Positions 13,601 to 25,259 of a stretch of 64,000 nt of DNA are shown piece after piece. The notes under the pieces were generated by a model, which saw only the letters and a list, made by a program, of their open reading frames with translations, did not search any database and was not told the DNA's origin. Position numbers and translations under genes: made by a program. Each line of letters starts with the position of its first letter. The first letter of the stretch is position 1. The stretch comes from Cokeromyces recurvatus (Eukaryota > Mucoromycota > Mucoromycetes > Mucorales > Mucoraceae): assembly GCF_025118155.1 (NCBI RefSeq), contig NW_026251431.1, positions 62,001 to 126,000 of the forward strand, given 5' to 3'.

Positions 13601-16600
13601 AATAATAACCGTAAATCTATATCAATTTTAGATGGCTATCTTGACATTATTGCAAAGTTGAGTATCGGTGAAATTAATATCTCAATCAATCCAATTATCT
13701 TAGCTTTTGCAAGACATATGCTTCTTGTCCAACGTGTCTTTACAGAGAAACTAGCAAGTCTTCAGCATGCTATGAATAAGCCACTTAATTCTGCAAATAC
13801 TTCAAAATCGCTAAATACAGGATCAAAAAAATTCAGCCTTGATGATTTAATGAACAAGGTGGATATGGTCGCACAAGCTTTAGTCAGCCTAGATCATATT
13901 CAAGTTACTGCTCATGCTCATGAACTTCATATGGACGCTATCGTTGACGGAATACAAGGATCAGCATTGTTCTCTAATCCTAAACTCGTTCCATTGCAGC
14001 TATCTTCATCCTATGCTGTAGATCGTGATTCTGATACAGGCTCCGGCAAACGTAGCTCAAATCGAGCGTCACGTAGAAATGGTGGTAATTCTGATCCTCG
14101 TTTAGTGCTTGAAGCCACTGGTGGTATCAACCTAATTGATATTAAGTTTAAAGAAGAACTACACCATAACAACAACACAGAATTATATAGTACTTTGTTA
14201 GCTATCATGTTGGAAAGAGCAAACGTAAACGCTAATATATCTCAGGTCACAAAACAATCCAAAAAGCACAAATCAGTTGAAGCCAGCAAAAATATATTGA
14301 ATGTCTTTTCAAATATTCATAATTTCCACATGCATGCTCCTCAAAGTCTTCTAAGACTCTATGGATTTGTGGATTCATGGCAAACTGAGCAAGGGCGACG
14401 ATATCATTTTATGCTTCAAAGTCTTGTCAGGGAATGGGAGGAAAAACGAAAGGAACAGTCAATTAACCCTTCATCTGCTGACCTTTCTCTAGCATCAGCA
14501 CAGCCCACACTAACAAATAGGAAAATCGATGTTAAATTACAATTCTTACTGAATAAGCTATTGATACAAGCTGATCTCTTACCTTCATTAACTGTAAAAT
14601 ATAGCCTTAAAGACTTCTTTATAATGATCAATGAGTCACATCATAAATCGATGCCCATACGTATGTATGCATTCCAACTATCAGAGCAAGAGGTTCACCT
14701 AATCTCTAAAGACCCTAGAAAGAGTAAAAGAGTTCATAAATCAAATTATGAAACTATCACAAGTAACACATTTAAGATCCCTGGAATTCGTAGTACGGGG
14801 TCGCTTCAAATTAAATCTGTAAATGAAACTACTGAACAGTTAATGTTAAGATCTATGATATCTATTGATTTAATTTCAATATCACTTGATGCTAGCTTAA
14901 TTGACTCATTACTTACAGCGCAGTCATTAATGGGCAATGAAGTTAGTGAATTGGTAGAGGTTGTGTCGTATTCTAGACGTAGAAAGAACAGTTTAACAAC
15001 GCCCTTTAAGGAAGACAGTTCTACAGAAGAGGCGTCAGTTCGTATATTTAAATATACAGTTGATATTTCCCTTGTTGGTATGCGAGTATCTGCTGCTAGT
15101 CCATCTGCTATAGGTGTATTTGAATCAAATATTTTAGAAGCATCTCTTTCTAATGATACTGAAAAGGATAATCTATTAGGTGAGCAACTTGCTTGGAAAC
15201 TTCAAGCACGTAATTTCTCTCTTTCATTAGAACATAATACAATGGAAGAGACTCCAAAGGATAAGTACGATAGAAACTGTCTGGCCTATATTCTTGTTGA
15301 TTTTAGTATTCAAAATTATTTGCCATCATGTGTAAATGAAAACTGTCAAAAGGATACACATGTACATACAAAAGAGCGAGAGATTAATGCCTTGTTCATT
15401 GACTTTTCAAAAATACAAACCGTTATGCAACCAATTGCCTTGGGAAAACTTGCAGAAATGTATATATATTACGATACAGAACTTGGAAATAAAAAGATGA
15501 TGAAAAAGGAAGAAATTGATCAGCTCTCGGCTAATACCAAACGTATTGTACAATCAATTGTTAACAAGAATGAATGGCCGAAGGCATTACAAGAGGAACC
15601 TCAATCACTTCTTAAAAATAAAATTATCAATTTACAGGTTCGACGTTTGGGGATTGCTATTCCGTTAGACTATAAGTCAGATTTACAGCCACCAGAATCC
15701 TCAAAGGATGTTGGAGCTTTACTATTATCCATAGCCTCGATCGAATTCCTCACAAAAAATATTGAGAAAGGTGCTTTACAACTGGATAATATGGCTATAC
15801 AATTCGTTAAACAATTTGATCAAAATAATGCTGAACATTTCATTGCAGAAAATCATCCTCGTATGAATCAAATAAGTGTACCATCTGTTTCTTGTCATAT
15901 CTCAGCAACAAATATAAAACCACTTCAGTTAGTTCAAGTCATTGCTCAAGTTGGAGGATTTGAGATTGATGTGGATGGAGCAATAACTGATTATATAAAT
16001 ATGCTCAGTATTATCTATGTTAAAAGTAAGGATCGAGTCGATGCATTTGCTACAAAATCTAAAACAACTACTAAGGCGCCCTCACCGACAACATCTACAC
16101 ATTCGTCATCGGAAGCTGTTCATTTTGGTATTGATTGTAAGTTTGAATGTGATAGTGGCACAATCCGCATGTATCCCAAACGACAAGCAAATAATGTTTA
16201 TAAAAATAAGAAAAAGATGAAGTCATTACGATTTCATAACGCTCTTGATCCAAAACTTGGTGATGGTAACATAGCTTTAGCAAATATACCCGGTCTAAGT
16301 GCATGGTTTGTTTATCAACTACCACTAGGTGCGCATGCTACTGTCATTGATTCTCCAAAACGGTTCCATGCTGATATCTTAATTCGTGAAAGTAGAAACA
16401 CGCTTCATCCTGTTCTAGTTCAATTCTTGCGTGAAGTCGTGGTAGGCCTTAAGCTAGGTATTCAACAAACGAGTGAACGAAAAGCGGATCGTAATGAGTC
16501 ATCAGTGATTGAGTCCAACTTGAATGCATCTCTCTTTTTACGCTTGTCAAAAACACAATTAGATTTGAGCTGTCAACCGACTTCTAAGGTAGTTTGCTCC

Positions 16601-18562
16601 TTGGGTTGGGAAGAAAGCGAGTTTTTGATGAATGCATTTTCAAAGGATACAACATCACGTACAATGAGTTGTGTAGGATCAGTTCGACGGATTACAGCTG
16701 TTGTTAAACATCACTTTTCCCCAGAGGCTTGCCTTAATGCTCGTATTGACCATATCCTATTCAATGCTATGTTAACATCACAACGTGAAAAGGGAGATTT
16801 GAATGATGATATTTCAATCATTGTTGAATTACCTTACATACTTGGAAATATCAATATGCGACATTTACAGGATCTTCTTATTCTAAACTCATGTTGGTTT
16901 GGTCAGCCAATTATTTCTGATAGTAATTTAAAGCCTACTGAGTCGACCAGTGACAATAATTCCCCTTTACTAGTTGCTCCTGAAAATTCAAAAACACCAA
17001 AGACGGTAGTTGATCAACAAATAAGTATACTAGATTCCGTTAATCAGCCCTCCCCTTTCTCCAAACATATCGCACTCTGGATAAAAAAAATGGACTTTTC
17101 GGTTGATCTAGGTCAAAATATAGGAACAATTACATTGATGCCTGACAGTCTTTCACTGCAACTCTATCATGTTCCATATGAAACTAAAGGACTAAGTTTT
17201 TCTTTAGATAAAGTAAACATCATATCCGAGGGTAGATTATCAGGTAGTATAGATTTCAACAAGATGATTATTCACGGCCGAGTAGATCAGTTCAGAGATA
17301 GTTTAAAAGAAAAGTCTTCTATCTATGTACATTCAAATGGCTTTAAAGCAGCCTTTGAATATGAATATCAGAATATTCTAGATGCAATTCAACAACCATT
17401 AGAGCTTAACGTTGAGCTCCAAAAGAGAGGTAATCAGTATGAGCTTGAGATTTCGATTAATTTAGAGGCTTTAATTGCTCGACTATCAATAAAGACGGTA
17501 CCCATTATTATAACTATGGTCCAGAGATTTAATGAATTACTTCAGAAAAAGAAATCAGAGGCAGGCATTCGTTCTGATTGGAGTTATCTAACCACATCCA
17601 AAAATAACAAGCCAGCAACATCGTCGTCATCATCTTCTTCTTCTCCACGAAAGCCTGAAAAGATGTATAAAAATGCCTTTATTCATAGCAATGTCTCATT
17701 ACGTATCAAAGCGATTGAAGCTGTAATTTATCCCAGTCAATTCCAAGATTCAGATAATGTAGACATTCGAGCTAAGCAATTCAATATTGAGCTAGAAGAG
17801 TTCCCACGTTCCTCTGATGGTGTACATCGTAAACTGGTCATTACATTAGCAAGTGCTGCTTTAGCTAAAAATGCACCAGGTAAGGAATTGATGATTCGTT
17901 ACAGTGCACCATTACCCTCGTCAGGATCCAAAGTAAAGAACCTTGGTGGAACAAAGATTTTTGGTATACCTGGAACAGAAGTAATAATGAAATCAACACA
18001 GCTTAATACGATTATTAGCCATGAATTTGGAGCTGTCTTTGCAGGTCGTATCAGTGTCTCCTTGAATATTGGACTCATTAAATATCTTCAAGAAATGATT
18101 AATATGTTTAATATACAACTCCAGCGCACCTTAGAAAAGGACCGTGATAGACTTTTGGGAGATCCTGGCACACCTGTTAGTATACAAAGCCAATTTGATG
18201 ATATGGAAGAAGATCATATAACGATTACTAATAACCATAAGTTACCTTTATCGTCTGAATCATCAAATAAAAATGAGCCTGCATTATCGATATCTATTAC
18301 TAAAAATCCTCCTAATGATACATCAGAAAAAATAGCAACGGATAATAAAGTAATAAACAACGAAGAAAAATACACGTATAACTCTATCAGCACTGTAGAT
18401 TTCCAGCCTCAGCTTCAAGTGATGGGGGATGCTACACCACCTGTAGAATGGCTTGGTCTCAAGAGAGAAAGAATTCCTGGTTTAGTACATGAAAATGTTA
18501 CACTTCATTTGAATCAGCTTGTTAAAACGATTTGGGAAATGTTAGAGTCACAGATTGACTAA
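7691..18562 (+). CDS. CSF1: Csf1/BLTP1-family bridge-like lipid transfer protein
   Basis: Very large fungal Csf1 (KIAA1109/Tweek/BLTP1 homologue), anchored at the ER and thought to carry phospholipids through a long hydrophobic groove at membrane contacts. Nine exons were assembled: 7691-7894, 7945-8094, 8172-8673, 8740-9313, 9370-9877, 9952-10397, 10464-11165, 11242-12012 and 12071-18562. Exon phases agree throughout, giving about 3,449 aa if one base is allowed for in exon 1. Family marks are the N-terminal membrane helix (CLVVIVVVIFFYSI), the LGGRILFKNLRY and GFEWFFYNNAPAYD motifs, and the C-terminal PPVEWLGLKRERIPGL block. The last exon holds 6.5 kb of uninterrupted coding. Oddity: in exon 1 the helix is in one frame and the following NRVLGQ...TWRRFNAYIE motif in another, with the switch near 7811-7815. 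The intron 10398-10463 is a multiple of three and has no stop. Confidence 0.9.
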
Positions 18563-19638
18563 CAGGAAAATGCGCTTCATTTACTTTTTTATCATATTGC
18601 TTATCATTTATAGATGTTATAATTAAATAAGTTTCAAACAATTAATATATACATATATTACCTATTAAAATAAATATATGTTAATAACTCTACACTAATC
18701 ATGTTTATTATTATTCCTATAACATGCAAAGAAAATAATAATAATAGTAATAAATACGATATTTTATGACTCAATTTGGATAGGCATATATAACAAGTTT
18801 TTTAGATACTAAGCATTATATTCTATTTGATTATATTATTACCCTATTATTATACTATTGTTAATAATATTCAACAATAACCAATTTCTCATTAGCTATC
18901 ATTATGCTTTCCTAAATGTTCTATCCGACTTAAAAGTAGCAATATTAATTTGCTATATAATATAAGTTGATGTAATCGATGACCCTGGTTAATAATAACA
19001 TTAGTATTATTTATTGAGAAAATAATTGTATCATATACACTAGAAACCTTTTTTAATACTGTATTTCTAATAGTATTCATTAAAATCTTTTGTAACATAT
19101 TATTGTGATGAGATTTTTTATATATACCAGAATATGTTAATAACATACTATGTTATATATTAAACTTAAAAAGCTTGAAAGATTTTTTTTTTATAATCTT
19201 TAATACTTATATTAATTACAAAGTAACATAAAAGTTTATAACTATTCAAACATATGCTATAGCTTGATATGGTGATTATATAGAACTATATTAAGCCCTA
19301 TCTGGAATTAATTATAAATCCTTTTTAATATTTATCATCCTTGTATTCTATATACATATATATTTTCCGCTAATATAAACTATATTCTATAATTGTATTC
19401 ATTTATATAGATGTTTGTCAGTCCTACTATATAAAAAATACATATACAACTATATTATGTTATTTCTACAATCAAACAGTAACAACACTGATTACTAAAA
19501 GATCACAAAAATAAATATTCTTGAAAGAAGAGTAATGCCTTGTTTCTATATAATAGAATCTATAATCATTTTTTCTAAATGATGTAAGATAAAACAAAAT
19601 ATAAACATAATCACCGAAAATATAAAAAATAAAAAGGA
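18563..19638. other. Intergenic, no gene seen
   Basis: AT-rich sequence between the CSF1 stop and the tRNA. It has an AATAAA-like context shortly after 18660 that could serve CSF1 polyadenylation. Small ORFs here have no coding character. Confidence 0.45.
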
Positions 19639-19710
19639 AGGTCCCACCGAGAATCGAACTCGGATCACCGGATTCAAAGACCGATATGATAACCATTACA
19701 CCATGGAACC
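19639..19710 (-). tRNA. tRNA-Gln (anticodon UUG)
   Basis: Seventy-two nucleotides fold as a cloverleaf. The acceptor stem GGTTCCA pairs with TGGGACC and the discriminator is T. The D arm reads TGGTGTAATGGTTATCA, and the anticodon loop CTTTGAA gives UUG. The T arm is CCGAG-TTCGATT-CTCGG with the invariant TTCGA (B box). The gene has no intron and CCA is not encoded. The layout, including the acceptor GGTTCCA, resembles fungal tRNA-Gln. A T-rich run lies some 30 nt upstream on the transcribed strand, and a TTTTT tract for Pol III termination follows just after the 3' end (rev-comp of 19631-19635). Confidence 0.93.
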
Positions 19711-20240
19711 ATTTTACGATTTCAAAATTTTTAAAAAGATTATAACTAACATGTAAAAAATTTCGCTCGGAAAATCACGTGACTCTCGCATCAGCTCGGC
19801 CTTATTATTATTTTTGTTATTTTGCTCTTTTTTTTATTGGTTCGACTACTCGTGTAGAAGGTCATCCACAATTGTAGAGTCTATTTTGTTTTATATACGA
19901 TCACTATAGATTATACCATTGTCAAAAAAATATGATTATATATCTCTTTTTAATAAAAATTAGGTTTCAGTCTGATATGATATTGCCAAATATTTAGTTG
20001 ATACTTTTTTTTTTTATAGTGATGAGTACTTGATAAAAAAGCTGTCATTAAGCAATAAAACTTAACTATTGTGTTAAGTGAAAATGATACTCTATATAGT
20101 TTTACTGAATAAAATATTATCTTGTTACGTATAAATTATTTAGTATTTTTTTTTTTTTTTTTTTTTTTTACTTAGCATACATTTATATCAGAAAAGAGAG
20201 TTTATCTCTGAGTTATATAGTTTGCATTTATTATTTAATA
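19711..20240. other. Intergenic, no gene seen
   Basis: AT-rich spacer with poly-T runs between the tRNA and the left end of DIRS element A. Nothing else was recognised. Confidence 0.45.
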
Positions 20241-20271
20241 TTCAAGTGACGAATGAAATTCTTCTAGAATT

Positions 20272-20387
20272 GAATGAGACACTCGAATACAAAATAAGTC
20301 ATATGATTGCTTAATCTTTCTTTTTTATTGGTCAGCGAAAATAGCATAATAAATTTTTTGATATAACATATAGTAATTGATCTTCTT
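20272..20387 (+). repeat. Left inverted terminal repeat of DIRS-A
   Basis: Contains the element-end sequence with AATACAAAATAAGTCATATG and continues to the GATCTTCTTT block. It is the near-perfect reverse complement of 24605-24715, with a GTCAGCGAAAATAG segment in both. The extra 30 nt outward (20241-20271) belong to the element, because they recur in the internal complementary region. Confidence 0.85.
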
Positions 20388-20411
20388 TTTCGCTGGTCAG
20401 TACCATATAAA

Positions 20412-20543
20412 TGAGTTCCGAACAACTTGAACAACTTCTCGCCAATCAACAGGCACAAATCAATCGCCTTGAACAATTACTCCTCACTCAAACCAATGCT
20501 CAACCTTCAGCAGAGCTCCCTAATCAACAACAACAGCAACAGC
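20412..20543 (+). pseudogene. gag-like ORF1 of DIRS-A, truncated
   Basis: Opens with ATG right after the left terminal repeat and encodes about 44 residues beginning MSSEQLEQLLANQQAQ, a glutamine-rich coiled-coil-like start similar in style to ORF1 of DIRS-B (MSSLEEQFHMMQQQ). It is interrupted at the junction with the inserted TGTTATGATTG sequence, after which a stop follows immediately. Confidence 0.7.
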
Positions 20544-21847
20544 TGTTATGATTGTAGTCGTTCTTATAACTAAGTTAATAGAAATAAACCATCATTTATT
20601 ACATAATAAAGAGGTTATTCACATAAAACTAGTATATTGAACCTCACAGCGTAATATTCATTCTACACTCAGTTTTAATAATAGTCATTGTTAGAATGTT
20701 CGAGCAATAATAATAATTATATACATAATTCAAACAGGATTATGACTGGTGTATTCAATTACATAATTGTTCTTGAGTGATACATATCAGATATACATTG
20801 ATAATATTGAATATTGTTAAATAATGAAATCTCATACAATGATAATGATAGTAGCTCATAAATAATTGGTATTGTTGCAGCTAGACATATTCACTGAGAA
20901 TTAATATTGATGTGTCGCAGTCCAATAATAATGATTCGTTAGGTTTCTAGGAACAGCGACAACTCAGGGAGAAAAAAGGAATAAAGATATATCTTATTGA
21001 TCGCAGAATTATTCGGAGACAATGTTTTATGTAAAACACTTTATTATAGTAAAACTTGCTTATCTGAATCATATTTCCATTGATAACACTTACCTTGTAA
21101 AAACATATAAATAACCCTCATGTTGTGGTTTAGGTAAGTTTAGATGATTAAATAGAAGTCAAAGAAATAAAAATAAAAAGAAGATAAGACAGAAGAAGTA
21201 CGTTGAGACTTGTCAATAAGTTTATTAAAAGTAAAATCAATACAAGTATTGTTCTTAGTTATAAGTTATACAAAATAAGGGTGAATAATGTAAGAGTATT
21301 TATATATTTTGTGAATAAGGATGATGAGTAATAAGAAGATAAAAATATAACAAATTGTATTTGATAATATAATTATAGAAGGATTACTAAGAGTTATAAT
21401 TATAGATTCATGTCTTTAGTATATATTTATTTTTATAACTAATACGTGTATTCTGAGTAGAATCAATTATTACGCGTATTTGTATTATTCTTAGTTTACC
21501 CCAGTTTAACTTGTATAAAGTTATTTTTATAAATTTATATTCAGCAGAATAATAATAGAAGAAAGTATATTTTTAGATGTAGGACTTTTTATTAATTAAT
21601 TATTTTTCTATACAAGGGTAAATATACTAAATATGTTTATAGAGAGAATTATTATACAAATGCACTATGTATTCTATTATGACTATTTATCTTATTGAAT
21701 TAAGTTATAAATCTTACAACCATGACACCTCAATTTCTCCATATAATTTTCGTTGTACAATTTTTGTATTATCTTTAATAAACTATACGAAGTTTTCACA
21801 GACTTGTCTTCTGTCTATTCTTCTTCCATTATCTTTGCTAATCAAAA
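20542..21847 (+). mobile_element. TGTT...AACA element, copy A (LTR or TIR type), inside DIRS-A
   Basis: Begins TGTTATGATTGTAGTCG and ends GCTAATCAAAACA. About 20542-21117 and 21741-21847 are homologous, in inverted orientation, to copy B at 53921-54617. Copy A has about 620 nt extra in the middle (21118-21740). Within that extra part, about 21178-21250 resembles the reverse complement of the element's own right end (21745-21830). No clear long ORF is present. The termini start TG and end CA as LTRs do, but also read as a roughly 10-bp inverted repeat (TGTTATGATT / TGTTTTGATT). The flanks do not show a matching target duplication, and DIRS sequence is missing between them. Confidence 0.65.
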
Positions 21848-23513
21848 CACACTCTTTGTAATCCCCAAGAAGAACGGTGGTCACCGCCCGGTCTTCAACC
21901 TCAAAAAACTCAACTCATATGTTACGGCGCCTCCCTTCAAAATGGAAACTCTCCAGGAAGTGACCCGTACCATCAAACCCAACGACTGGATGACTTCCAT
22001 TGACCTTTCCGATGCATTTCTCCACATACCTGTCCACCCTTCTTCTCGTCGTTTCCTTCGTTTTCGTTGGAACCACACCACCTATCAATTCAAGACCACA
22101 CCCTTTGGCTTATCCCTCGTACCTTGGCTCTTTACAAAAATTACCAAACCAATTCTCGAATGGGCTCGTCAACAGAATATTCGTCTGAGTGCCTACCTCG
22201 ACGATTGGATCTTGGTTGCAGACACTTTCCAACAAGCTCAACAACAGACCCAGTATGTACTTCACCAATTGCAACAACTAGGTTGGATCGTCAACGAGAA
22301 GAAATCGACTCTACTTCCAACTCAACAGCTCGATCATCTCGGCTTCTCCTTGAATACCACCAATATGACAGCTCAGCTGCCGGGAAACAAGATTCGAAAC
22401 CTTCGAAAAAGCATACAACAGATTCTGAAAGATCCTCTCCAATCAGCACGGACGATTCACAGTCTCACAATGAGGATCCAATCGGCGACGTTTGCTCTCC
22501 TCCCTGCTCGCCTATATACACAACATCTATTGCGAATGAAGAACCAATCGGTACGATCCCTGGCCGACTGGGACAAGAAACAACCACTTCCAGTAGCATG
22601 TCTCAAGGAACTTCGTTGGTGGCAACGGAATTTACAACTATGGAACGGGAAGAGCATACTTCCACAGACGCCTCAACAAACGATCTATGTGGATGCCAGC
22701 AACACAGGCTGGGGCTGCAGCCTGAATCTACCGAATCAACCACCTCTCACTGCACATGGACACTGGATGCACCAAGAAACTCGAATGTCCATCAACTGGA
22801 GAGAGTTGAAAGCGGCCTTTCTTGCCTTACGCTCCTTTCCACGCCTACACCATATGAGAGTCATGATTCGCACGGACAACACTACGTCCATGGCCTACAT
22901 GAACAAACAGGGCGGGACGAGATCACTACCACTTATGGAATTAGCAACCAAACTGTGGAAATGGTGTTTGAAGAGAGGAATAACTATTCAGTCCACACAT
23001 GTACAGGGAATTGCCAACACAATTGCGGATTTCGAGTCGAGACGACCTTACCAGAAGAACAATTGGATGCTTCGACGCCCGATATTTCATCAAATTCAAC
23101 AGCACTGGGGAACAAACGACGTAGATCTCTTTGCGGATCGAAACACTCACCAAGTAAAAAACTACGTGTCTTGGCTCCCAGACCCGGGCAGTCTTGCCAC
23201 CGACGCATTCACAATTCCTTGGAATCAATTTCGCTTCCCGTACCTCAACCCACCATGGAACCTGATAACACGATGCTTGCAAAAAATTATCCAGGAACGG
23301 TTACCTTTGGTGACGATGGTGACCCCGTATTGGAAGACAGCAATTTGGTTTCCTGTCTTACAGACATTGAGTGTAGCACCACCAGTTCTCCTCCACCCAG
23401 CCACATCGATCACACTACCTTCACCAGCAGCAATATGGCCAACGACGGCAAATCACAACTGGAAACTCGCCGTGTGGAAATTCTCAGCACTCAATACCAA
23501 CATACTGCTTTAA
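21848..23513 (+). pseudogene. Reverse transcriptase/RNase H ORF of DIRS-A (N-terminus lost)
   Basis: About 555 residues of DIRS polyprotein remain after the insertion junction. The RT palm is visible as PKKNGGHRPVFNLKKLN, then SIDLSDAFLHIPVHP, with the catalytic box SAYLDDWILVAD (YLDD). RNase H follows with IYVDASNTGWGCSL and IRTDNTTSMAYMNKQGG. The C-terminal block has the DIRS-typical NDVDLFADRNTHQVKNYVSW and PYWKTAIWFPVL. The open frame extends upstream to an ATG at 21753, but that ATG lies inside the inserted element and is not the native start. The RT core itself is uninterrupted. Confidence 0.82.
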
Positions 23514-24433
23514 ACCCAGACGCTCAACAACTTCTAACCCAACACACTGTACAAGATTCTAGCACTAACCGATCATATCGACGCGGTCAAATTTTATTTC
23601 TTAAATGGGCATCTGATAACAACATTTCGGACAACAATTTTTCCCCCATTGATCTAATCAATTTTTTAAGTGCTATGAAATCAACTCATAACTATGCAGT
23701 AACCACACTTCAACTTTTTCGTTCTGCTGTCAGTCAATTACATCAAAATTCTAGTTCCCTTCGTGACGATCCTTTATTGAACACATTTATTGTTACCTTA
23801 ACAGCTCGAGCACCTCCTATTCGATTACACAGACAAACAATTGACTTACAACCTACTTTTCATTATTTATCCAGTTTAGACAACACTTCTATCAGCTTAA
23901 CTTCTCTTCAAGAAAACTAGCCTTCCTATTGGGAGTTGCATGTTTTTTTCGCCCGTCAGACTTACAACGTATTCCGCTTGATTCCGTTCAGGTGTCTCCT
24001 GATCTCGCCTTCTTGTGTCTTGAGTTCATTGTCCCAAAGAAAAACGCCAGATCGTAGAATCATTAAATCATTCAAAGTGCGTGCTCATACCGACTCAACT
24101 ACTCTTTGCCCTCTTCAAACTTTTCTTGTGTATGCTCAGCGTCGTCCTGTCTGCTCTTCTCTTAGCCTCTTCGTCAATTCCATTTCTCCGGATCGACCTC
24201 TCCAAGCCAGTACTATTCAGGGATGGATTTCTAGACTTTTACGCCGATCAACCTCTGAACCTAGGGTTAGTCTGCGATCTATCGCCTCCTCTTTGGCTCT
24301 TGCCTCCGGTATTCCTAAAGACGATGTAGTTACTATGGGCAACTGGTCAAATTCCTCCACCTTCGAAAATCATTATCGCAGGGAACATTTGTCACAATTT
24401 GACTTTACCAGCACTCTTATTACTCTGGATTAG
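23500..24433 (+). pseudogene. Tyrosine recombinase ORF of DIRS-A, frame-broken
   Basis: Phage-integrase-like recombinase that in DIRS elements integrates the circular intermediate. An N-terminal SAM-like part (ILFLKWASDNNISDNNFSP) runs in the frame that also stays open under RT back to 22067. At about 23913 one A appears to be missing from an A tract, giving a stop. The next frame holds LAFLLGVACFFRPSDL with the first catalytic Arg, then breaks again near 24052. The rest carries the second Arg region (VSLRSIASSLALASGI) and the nucleophile Tyr in FENHYRREHLSQFD. Compare the intact version in DIRS-B. Confidence 0.8.
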
Positions 24434-24543
24434 CAATCATATGACTTATTTTGTATTCGAGTGTCTCATTCAATTCTAGAAGAATTTCATTCGTCACTTG
24501 AATTATTCTATTAGACACGAGAATACAAAATAAGTCATATGAT
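24434..24543. repeat. Internal complementary region of DIRS-A
   Basis: The first part is the reverse complement of 20241-20307, and the second part that of 24676-24724. They join at CTTGAATTATTC, so the two element ends share a 3-nt AAT at the joint. This is the rolling/circular junction template expected for DIRS replication. Confidence 0.85.
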
Positions 24544-24604
24544 TCCCCACCCACCCTTTTCTTTTACCCTTTCTATTATCTTATTATTTATATACTTTAC
24601 TCAA

Positions 24605-24724
24605 AGAAGATCAATTACTATATGTTATATCAAAAAATTTATTATACTATTTTCGCTGACCAATAAAAAAGAAAGATTAAGCAATCATATGACTTATTTT
24701 GTATTCTCGTGTCTAATAGAATAA
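24605..24724 (+). repeat. Right inverted terminal repeat of DIRS-A
   Basis: Reverse complement of the left repeat, with few differences. It terminates near GTGTCTAATAGAATAAT, as defined by the internal complementary region. Confidence 0.82.
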
Positions 24725-25213
24725 TTATATTGGAAAGCATTTTTTTTTTTGTATAAATCTCGATTATATGCTATATAATTAGAAATATATGAATCATGAC
24801 GCTCTCTTTTTTTATACTTATTATTAATATACAATTTGTTATAGGGCAATTTCTAGGTATATACACATATATAAGTCATAAATGCGGAATTGACTCTTGT
24901 TCATAAAGTCCTCAGTTGTTGAATATATCAGCATAATAGTAATAATTTATATTATTGGCTATTCTTAAAAAAAATTAGACATATCGTATTTAAGAAAAAA
25001 AAAAAAAACTAAAGGCTAAAAATTACTCATAACAAAGATATTCATTAGTATGTACACTTTTTTATCCAAATGAATATATTGTCACTACTACTCTCTAATT
25101 CATCCTATTGAGTTACCATTGAGGAGAAGCATATCAATTAACCTGTTTTTTTTTTAGATACATATTCATTGTTTATTTTGTTGAGATAAAAAAAGTAGCA
25201 ATATCTCCCCATG

Positions 25214-25252
<39 letters not shown>
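24725..25252. other. Intergenic, no gene seen
   Basis: AT-rich spacer between DIRS-A and the 3' end of the kinase. It ends in a poly-T run of about 37 nt (25217-25253) directly beyond the kinase stop codon. Confidence 0.45.

Positions 25253-25259
<7 letters not shown>

Larger units (their letters stand above)
20241..24724 (+). mobile_element. DIRS-type tyrosine-recombinase retrotransposon A, defective
   Basis: The ends are inverted repeats: about 20285-20387 at the left matches the reverse complement of about 24605-24710 at the right. An internal complementary region at 24434-24543 contains the reverse complement of the extreme left end followed directly by that of the extreme right end. This is the diagnostic DIRS arrangement and sets the element limits. 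The order is gag, reverse transcriptase/RNase H, tyrosine recombinase, internal complementary region. The copy is dead: gag is cut after about 44 codons by a TGTT...AACA insertion (20542-21847), the N-terminal part of RT is missing, and the recombinase has frame breaks. Its GC content is clearly above the surrounding DNA. Confidence 0.88.

Noticed and set aside
21753..21847. ATG-initiated N-terminal extension of the DIRS-A RT ORF
   Set aside because: It lies inside the inserted TGTT...AACA element; the joined ORF is a chance fusion.
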